DNA of 64,000 nucleotides, taken from Streptosporangium saharense (GTDB lineage: Bacteria > Actinomycetota > Actinomycetes > Streptosporangiales > Streptosporangiaceae). Positions 59,208-64,000 of this stretch are shown one piece after another. The stretch's first letter is position 1; the number at the start of each line of letters is the position of its first letter. The notes beneath the pieces were generated by a model. The model saw only the letters and a program-made list of their open reading frames with translations. It made no database searches and was not told where the DNA came from. Position numbers and translations under genes: made by a program. Location: NCBI RefSeq assembly GCF_014203715.1, contig NZ_JACHJP010000013.1, positions 1-64,000 on the forward strand, in the 5' to 3' direction.

Positions 59208-59797
59208 GATGTTCTCCGGTTCTGGATCAGGGGGTGGAGGGGCTTGCTCCGCAGGGACGTCACGAACGGGTCGCCCCGGTCGGCGTTCCACGACGCCGAC
59301 GAGATTCGACTGATGTTCACCTCGCGGCCGAGGACGCGTTCCGCCGCTCGTGCCACGTCGTAGAGTTCGTCTTCGTCCGGGGAGCCCACCACGAGGACGT
59401 CGATGTCACGCGGGGGCGGCCCGGCCTGGTTCGCGTGCCGGGCGGCCCAGGAGCCGTAGATGTACGCTTCGTCGACGCCCGGTATCGGCTGCAGGAGGGG
59501 CGGCAGGATGGCCGCCGGGCCGAAGGTCGCCGCCAGCAGATCGGTGAGCGGTTTGGCGATGACCGTGTCGGTGTCGGCGCGGATGAGGCGGAGGTTGCCG
59601 TGCCGTCTCTCCTTGGTCAGTCCGGCGGCGGCGAACCGGTCCGCCTCACGGCTCACAGTCGGCTGGGACACGCCTGTCCGCTTGGCGAGGTCGGTCGTCG
59701 AGTACTCCTTCTCCGGGTGGAGGTACAGCCAGGCGAGCAGTTCGCCGACGGCGTTGGACCGGAGCAGGGGAAGCAACAGGGGTGGAGTCTCCCTCAT
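59204..59797 (-). CDS. HTH-fused MNT nucleotidyltransferase (antitoxin type)
   Basis: 197 residues. N-terminal ArsR/MarR-like HTH: ELLAWLYLHPEKEYSTTDLAKRTGVSQPTVSREADRFAAAGLTKERRHGNLRLIRA. C-terminal minimal nucleotidyltransferase: AYIYGSWAARHANQAGPPPRDIDVLVVGSP, with G-S-x-A and the D-x-D metal site. MNT proteins pair with HEPN RNases, neutralising them by AMP transfer onto Tyr in known cases. Here the HTH can let it repress its own promoter: a near-palindrome overlaps its start. The downstream HEPN gene is translationally coupled. Confidence 0.87.
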   Translation of the reverse strand: MRETPPLLLPLLRSNAVGELLAWLYLHPEKEYSTTDLAKRTGVSQPTVSREADRFAAAGLTKERRHGNLRLIRADTDTVIAKPLTDLLAATFGPAAILPPLLQPIPGVDEAYIYGSWAARHANQAGPPPRDIDVLVVGSPDEDELYDVARAAERVLGREVNISRISSASWNADRGDPFVTSLRSKPLHPLIQNRRTS

Positions 59798-59820
59798 AGA
59801 TGAATAGTACTATGCATCTA
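59797..59820. promoter_or_regulatory. Near-palindrome at the MNT start, likely operator
   Basis: TAGATGAATAGTACTATGCATCTA is almost a perfect palindrome (the A/G pair at position 7/18 breaks it) and begins at the MNT start codon. Strongly AT-rich. Autoregulation by the HTH of the MNT protein is the simplest reading. Confidence 0.6.
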
Positions 59821-59882
59821 TAGCATGCTCGTTGCTCTGTGTGATTGATTGGTTTCGAATCGCTCCTGCTTTTGGAAGCGAG

Positions 59883-59917
59883 CGCCGGGTGCGCCTCGCC
59901 GTACCCGGCGGGTTAAT
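59883..59917. repeat. Hairpin repeat, copy 2 (cassette flank)
   Basis: One mismatch to 58699-58733, same orientation, 1184 bp apart. Here it lies between divergent starts (MNT gene and ABC-F gene), so it has no terminator use at this position. The pair brackets the MNT-HEPN module. Confidence 0.7.
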
Positions 59918-59976
59918 GACGTGCGAACCTCTCACATCGGCGGATACCCTGCGCGGGGATCTGAGGAGGGGTTTGC

Positions 59977-61590
59977 GTGGGGCACGTTGAGGTTGGCCAT
60001 CTGACCTATGTTCTCCCGGATGGGCGGCCGTTGCTCGACGACGTGTCGTTCCGTGTCGGGGAGGGGGTCAAGGCCGCGCTCGTCGGCCCCAACGGGGCGG
60101 GGAAGACGACGTTGATGCGCCTGATCTCCGGCGACCTGCAGCCCGTCGAGGGCAGCGTCGCCAGTTCGGGTGGCCTGGGGGTGATGCGCCAGTTCATCGG
60201 CAGCATCCGGGACGGGCGCACCCTGCACGACCTGCTCCTCAGTGTGGCCCCCCGTCCTGTACGGCAGGCGGCCGAGAAACTTGAGGCCGCCGAGCTGGTG
60301 ATGATGGAGCGCGAGGACGAGAAGGCCCAGATGCGCTACGCGCAGGCCATCTCCGACTACGGCGACGCGGGCGGCTACGAGATCGAGGTGCTGTGGGACA
60401 CCTGCACCATGGCGGCGCTCGGCGTGCCGTACGACCGGTGCAAGTATCGCGAGGTCAACACGCTGTCGGGCGGTGAGCAGAAGCGGCTCGTGCTTGAGGC
60501 GCTGCTGCGCGGGCCCGACCAGACGCTGCTGCTCGACGAGCCGGACAACTACCTGGACGTGCCGGGCAAGATCTGGCTCGAACAGGCGCTGCGCGAGACG
60601 CCCAAGACCGTCCTGCTGGTCAGCCACGACCGGCAGCTCCTGGCCAACGCCGCCGACCGGGTCGTCACCGTCGAGTCGGGCAACGTCTGGATCCACGGCG
60701 GCGGCTTCGCCACCTACGCCCAGGCCCGCAAGGACCGCAACGAGCGCCTCGACGAGCTGCGGCGGCGCTGGGACGAGGAGCACGCCAAGCTCAAGCGCCT
60801 GGTCGTCATGCTCGGCCAGAAGGCGAAGTACATGGACACCATGGCCGCCGCCTACCACTCCGCCCAGACGCGGCTGCGCAGGTTCGAGGAGGCCGGGCCG
60901 CCAGAGGCGCCCCCCAGGGACCAGAACATCAACATGCGCCTGCGCGGCGGCCGTACCGCGAAACGTGCAGTGATCTGCGAGAGCCTCGAACTGACCGGCC
61001 TGATGAAACCGTTCGACCTGGAGATCTGGTACGGCGAGCGGGTCGCGGTGCTGGGCTCGAACGGTTCGGGTAAGTCCCACTTCCTGCGCCTGATCTCCGG
61101 GGACGAGAAGGTCAGGCACACCGGGGTCGCCAGGCTCGGCGCCCGGGTCGTGCCCGGCCACTTCGCGCAGACCCACGCCCGGCCCGAGCTGCTCGGCAGG
61201 ACGCCCTGCGAGATCGTCATGACCGAGCACGCCAGGTTGCGCAACGAGGCCATGAAGGCGCTCTCGCGCTACGAGCTGGCGGGCGACGTGGGCGACCAGC
61301 GGTTCGAGACGCTGTCCGGAGGCCAGCAGGCGCGCCTGCAGATCCTGCTGCTCGAACTGTCGGGGACCACGCTGCTGCTGCTCGACGAGCCGACGGACAA
61401 CCTCGACCTGGCCAGCGCGGAGGCGCTGCAGGACGGGCTCAACGCCTTCGACGGGACCGTGGTCTCGGTCACCCACGACCGCTGGTTCGCCGAGGACTTC
61501 GACCGCTACCTGGTCTTCGGCTCCGACGGCAGGGTCTACGAGTCGTCGGAGCCCGTGTGGGACGAGACCCGGGTGGTCAGGAAGCGCTGA
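59977..61590 (+). CDS. ABC-F family ATPase
   Basis: 537 residues, two ABC domains and no membrane segment. Domain 1: ALVGPNGAGKTTLMRLISGDL (Walker A), NTLSGGEQKRLVLEALL (signature), LLLDEPDNYLDV (Walker B); the inter-domain arm has a charged helix (RKDRNERLDELRRRWDEEHAK). Domain 2: VAVLGSNGSGKSHFLRLISGDE, ETLSGGQQARLQILLLE, LLLLDEPTDNLDL. The second Walker A has S for T (GKSH), and NYLDV replaces N-x-D-L-D. ABC-F proteins act on the ribosome, and some protect against antibiotics; this one lacks a clear resistance marker. GTG start. Confidence 0.9.
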   Translation: MGHVEVGHLTYVLPDGRPLLDDVSFRVGEGVKAALVGPNGAGKTTLMRLISGDLQPVEGSVASSGGLGVMRQFIGSIRDGRTLHDLLLSVAPRPVRQAAEKLEAAELVMMEREDEKAQMRYAQAISDYGDAGGYEIEVLWDTCTMAALGVPYDRCKYREVNTLSGGEQKRLVLEALLRGPDQTLLLDEPDNYLDVPGKIWLEQALRETPKTVLLVSHDRQLLANAADRVVTVESGNVWIHGGGFATYAQARKDRNERLDELRRRWDEEHAKLKRLVVMLGQKAKYMDTMAAAYHSAQTRLRRFEEAGPPEAPPRDQNINMRLRGGRTAKRAVICESLELTGLMKPFDLEIWYGERVAVLGSNGSGKSHFLRLISGDEKVRHTGVARLGARVVPGHFAQTHARPELLGRTPCEIVMTEHARLRNEAMKALSRYELAGDVGDQRFETLSGGQQARLQILLLELSGTTLLLLDEPTDNLDLASAEALQDGLNAFDGTVVSVTHDRWFAEDFDRYLVFGSDGRVYESSEPVWDETRVVRKR

Positions 61591-61707
61591 ACCATCCCTT
61601 TGGGGATTCCGTACGGACAATCCGGCATAGGGAATTTCAGTTAAAGAATTCCCCCGAGGCGTGCGTGTCCGGTGTGAGCCCGAATAACCACGGGTTATCA
61701 CGGTTAT

Positions 61708-62514
61708 GTGACGCACAGTACCCGAATCGTCGGCGCCATCGCCCTGCTGCTCGTGGCGGCCGGTTGCTCCAGCGACCCCGAACAGCAGGGGGCGAATCCG
61801 CTCAAGCCGCTCACGGTCAAGGAGCAGGTCTCGTCCGTCGTCAAGAAGGACGGCGGGTACGTGGTGAACTGGGCCGGCGTGCTCGCCAACAGCAATCCCT
61901 GGCACTTCGGGGAGAACGTGGTGGCCACGGTGATCGCCAAGGACGCCGCGGGCAAGGAGATCGTCCGGCTGGAGCAGCCGCTGAACGCCGTGCCGCCCGC
62001 GGGGCTGCTGCCGTTCAGCGGTGAGGTGGTCGCCACCGAGCGGCCGACCCAGGTCAACATCGACTACCGGCCCGCCGAGTGGCGCCTGGCCGGGCGGATC
62101 GTCTCGGCCTTCCAGTCGTTCCCGGTCTCCGACGTGATGACCGTGCGCAGGGAGAACGGCTACGTGGTCGTCGGCTACGTCGGCACGCCGTACCGGCTGC
62201 CCGCGAGCAGTCTTGAGGTCACCGCGCTGCTGCGGGACAGGGACGGCAAGCTGCTCGGTGGCGGGAGCGCGTTCGTGGACGACGTCCGCTCGGAAAGCAC
62301 GCGGCGCTTCGTCATGCACATCGAGAGCGTGCAGGACACCAGCAAGATCGCGAAGGCCGAGGTCCAGGCGCACACCTGGGGGTCGAGCAGCCGTCCCTAC
62401 GAGCAGCTCGCGCTGGGCGGCAGCGTGCCGATGCACACGGTCAAGCCGACGACCGCCGCGTTCGCCAGGGACCGGGGAAGGCAGGGAATGGCCGCGGGGG
62501 ACGCCAGGCCCTGA
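61708..62514 (+). CDS. Lipoprotein, unknown function
   Basis: 268 residues. Lipobox VAAGC near residue 20. The body has GGYVVNWAGVLANSNPWHFGENVVATVIAKDAAGKEI and, further on, GYVVVGYVGTPYRLPASSLEVTALLRDRDGKLLGGGSAFVDDV: two FxLYD-like beta-sandwich units in tandem. This domain is common in extracytoplasmic actinobacterial lipoproteins. Role unknown. GTG at 61708, and a terminator follows the stop. Confidence 0.75.
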   Translation: MTHSTRIVGAIALLLVAAGCSSDPEQQGANPLKPLTVKEQVSSVVKKDGGYVVNWAGVLANSNPWHFGENVVATVIAKDAAGKEIVRLEQPLNAVPPAGLLPFSGEVVATERPTQVNIDYRPAEWRLAGRIVSAFQSFPVSDVMTVRRENGYVVVGYVGTPYRLPASSLEVTALLRDRDGKLLGGGSAFVDDVRSESTRRFVMHIESVQDTSKIAKAEVQAHTWGSSSRPYEQLALGGSVPMHTVKPTTAAFARDRGRQGMAAGDARP

Positions 62515-62551
62515 CGCCGGACTTTCAGGCATTTTTCGTCATTTCAGTGAG

Positions 62552-62580
62552 GGCTCCGGGTCTTTCGCAGACCCGGAGCC
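62552..62580 (+). terminator. Terminator of lipoprotein gene
   Basis: GGCTCCGGGTCT (62552-62563) and AGACCCGGAGCC (62569-62580) form a perfect 12-bp stem with a 5-nt loop, 37 bp past the stop. Confidence 0.8.
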
Positions 62581-62603
62581 GCTGCTTTCCACGGCGTTTT
62601 TGT

Positions 62604-62621
62604 GCATGCCGTACGGCATGC
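62604..62621. other. Perfect 18-bp palindrome
   Basis: GCATGCCGTACGGCATGC contains the recurrent GCCGTACGGC at its centre. It could be a hairpin or a dimer-protein site upstream of the NlpC/P60 gene. Function unknown. Confidence 0.45.
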
Positions 62622-62898
62622 TTTCCTGTGCTTTTCCGGGGTTGGGAAAAGGCGAGGGAAATTCAGCGGAATTTGAGGGTAATGAAGAGTGGCCCTGATC
62701 TGAGGGGCCGCGGTCTGTTCCCGATGGTTTTCGTACGGCGTGCGCCTGAGAAGAAATCCCGCCGAACGGCACCGATCACGTTATGTGTGTTACATGTGTG
62801 CGAAGAGTGACTATGGGGAATCTGGAGTCAAGCGAGCTGTCATGCAGTGACACATAGCGATATACGCCGATTCTTCGGCGTTATGGGAGAGGTGAAAT

Positions 62899-64000
62899 AT
62901 GCACTCCGTACGCGGAAGGCGTGGTCACGTCGTCGCGGTGGTCTCCGGACTGGCATGCTGCCTGGTCGTGGGCGTGGACGCCGGTTCTGGAGCCATGGCC
63001 CAGGCCCACACCGGCCCCACGGCCCACGAGGTCGCCGAGGCGCGGTCCAAGGCCGTCGAGCGAAGTAAACAGCTGGACGCCGCCACGACCCGGCTGGACG
63101 AGGCCAGGGAGCGCCTGGGGGAACTGGTCGCCCTCAAGCGCGCGAGCACTCCTCCCGGGGAGGCGGACGAACGGCCGGACACCCCCGCGAAACACGTCGA
63201 GGCAGGGACCGCGGAGAAGCCGGACCCCCAGAAGCCGGACGTGCTGAAGCCGGGGCCGAAGCCCGTGCGGGAGCCGAAGTCGGGGCACGAGTGGGCGAGG
63301 CCGGACCTTGAGGCGGACGAGGACGAGATCCTGGTCCAGGTGTGGAACGTCGGCCCCGACGGGCAGAGCAGGACGACCATCTCCGGCTTCGGCCCCGAGG
63401 TGACCGGACAGGCGGACGAGGTCCGGCAGATCGGCCGGGAACGCGCCCGGCTCAGGACGGAGACCCAGGAGGCCCTGACCACCGCCCAGCGCCTGGTCGC
63501 CGAGCGGGAGACGGCCAAACAGGAGAAGCAGGCCAGGCGGAAGCGCGAGACGGCCAGGAAGGGGCGGTCCAGGGCGCGTGTCACGGCCCAGTCCGCCAGG
63601 GTGGCCCGGGTGCGCGCCGTACCGGCCGCACAGACCACCCAGACCGCCCAGGCGGTGCAGAGCGCGGGGGCCACGGAGCAGACGCGCGGGAACATCGTCG
63701 CGGACTGGGCGCTGACCCAGATCGACAAGCCGTACGTGTGGGCGAGCGCGGGGCCGACCGGCTACGACTGCTCGGGACTGACCATGCAGGCCTGGTCGCG
63801 GGTCGGGGTCAAGATGGACCACTGGACGGGCACCCAGTGGACCGCGGGCAGGCACGTGCCGTACGACCGGCTGCAGCGCGGTGACCTGCTCTTCTTCGGC
63901 CGTCGCACCCGCAAGCCCGACGACATCCGGCACGTGGGCATCTACGTGGGCAACGGCATGATGGTGCACGCCCCGCAGACCGGGGACGTGGTCCGGGTCG
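62899..64000 (+). CDS. NlpC/P60 peptidoglycan hydrolase, partial
   Basis: 367 codons to the window end; the stop lies outside. Signal peptide (GHVVAVVSGLACCLVVGVDAG), then a helical Gln/Glu/Arg-rich coiled-coil region (~45-75 and ~185-235), with a Pro/Lys stretch (DPQKPDVLKPGPKP) between. The C-terminal catalytic domain has YDCSGLTMQAW (Cys), GDLLFFG and HVGIYVGNGMMVHAP (His and following). Such RipA/RpfB-associated enzymes cut D-Glu to mDAP bonds in peptidoglycan. The ATG at 62899 follows GGAGAGGTG. Confidence 0.9.
   Translation, partial: MHSVRGRRGHVVAVVSGLACCLVVGVDAGSGAMAQAHTGPTAHEVAEARSKAVERSKQLDAATTRLDEARERLGELVALKRASTPPGEADERPDTPAKHVEAGTAEKPDPQKPDVLKPGPKPVREPKSGHEWARPDLEADEDEILVQVWNVGPDGQSRTTISGFGPEVTGQADEVRQIGRERARLRTETQEALTTAQRLVAERETAKQEKQARRKRETARKGRSRARVTAQSARVARVRAVPAAQTTQTAQAVQSAGATEQTRGNIVADWALTQIDKPYVWASAGPTGYDCSGLTMQAWSRVGVKMDHWTGTQWTAGRHVPYDRLQRGDLLFFGRRTRKPDDIRHVGIYVGNGMMVHAPQTGDVVRV

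Larger units (their letters stand above)
62515..62898. other. Intergenic region before NlpC/P60 gene
   Basis: 384 bp without a gene. It contains the terminator at 62552-62580, a perfect 18-bp palindrome at 62604-62621 and a small hairpin CGCCGA...TCGGCG near 62868-62883. The rest is an untranslated leader or promoter region. I found no match to a riboswitch I know. Confidence 0.5.

Noticed and set aside
59932..62532. Long minus-strand open frame opposite the ABC-F and lipoprotein genes
   Set aside because: Shadow of two supported genes; no recognisable domain.
62640..62898. c-di-AMP (ydaO-type) riboswitch upstream of the NlpC/P60 gene
   Set aside because: Such genes often have one, but the conserved core sequences could not be found in this leader.
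1..64000. CRISPR arrays, rRNA genes, intact insertion sequences
   Set aside because: No regularly spaced repeats, no rRNA-like stretches and no transposase with a catalytic core were seen; the only transposase-like part is the HTH fused in the regulator at 50946.

Overview
The window is high-GC DNA with strong G/C third-position bias, many GTG starts and frequent GTGA/ATGA gene overlaps. SigE-type and ECF sigma factors, BldC-like, SepF, HxlR, DUF6879/XRE and CGNR families point to a filamentous actinobacterium, most likely Streptosporangiaceae (Streptosporangium/Nonomuraea type). That placement is inferred from family content and style, not from a marker gene. No rRNA, CRISPR array or complete biosynthetic cluster is present.

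Layout. 1-4.2 kb is an accessory patch: two diverged ~210-230 bp repeats each carry the 3' half of a tRNA-Ser(UGA), and around them sit an ankyrin-repeat protein, a secreted propeller-like protein, a small conserved protein and a SUKH (SMI1/KNR4) protein, which look like orphan immunity-type genes. 4.4-9.9 kb holds an MFS pump and small redox/hydrolase genes with HxlR regulators. 9.9-13.1 kb is a two-component system with a GerMN-like lipoprotein and a divergent lipoprotein. 13.1-18.2 kb has a cytochrome P450, a DUF1963-like protein, an acetyltransferase, a DeoR-HAD-cupin run and a minimal SepF. 18.2-25 kb holds envelope and membrane functions: CadD-like transporter, PrsW-like protease, a UPF0718-type permease with its TIGR03943 partner, a NUDIX protein with a PIN/NYN-like tail and an M15-type peptidase. 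25-30.4 kb holds an AAA ATPase, a MauE/double-psi-barrel pair, a SigE-family sigma factor and a MarR/YceI pair.

30.6-34 kb is a second integration site. Four DnaA-box-like 9-mers at exact 11-bp spacing precede an intact tRNA-Ser(GCU). A 30-bp copy of that tRNA's 3' end recurs 790 bp downstream next to the C-terminal remnant of a tyrosine integrase, a truncated DUF6879 gene and a frameshifted XRE gene, the debris of an actinomycete integrative element. 34-41.5 kb has secreted proteins, a DMT exporter, an ECF sigma factor with a putative membrane regulator, and a frameshifted sensor-domain gene. 41.6-50 kb has a membrane-anchored NACHT NTPase, AraC, PhyH, an MFS pump with a double AsnC regulator, a thioredoxin-reductase-like enzyme and an acetyltransferase.

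50-64 kb has DUF4097 under a regulator joining an IS30-type HTH to a MarR/GbsR wing, a BldC paralogue, an MFS pump, a rhomboid, nucleotide and NUDIX enzymes and a pair of divergent MarR genes. It also has an HTH-MNT/HEPN toxin-antitoxin-like module (HEPN frameshifted) flanked by two copies of one hairpin, then an ABC-F ATPase, a lipoprotein and an NlpC/P60 hydrolase cut by the window end. Points most worth a second look are the two tRNA-Ser accretion sites, the phased DnaA-box cluster, the MNT-HEPN cassette, the NACHT protein and the MauE/RlpA-like pair.
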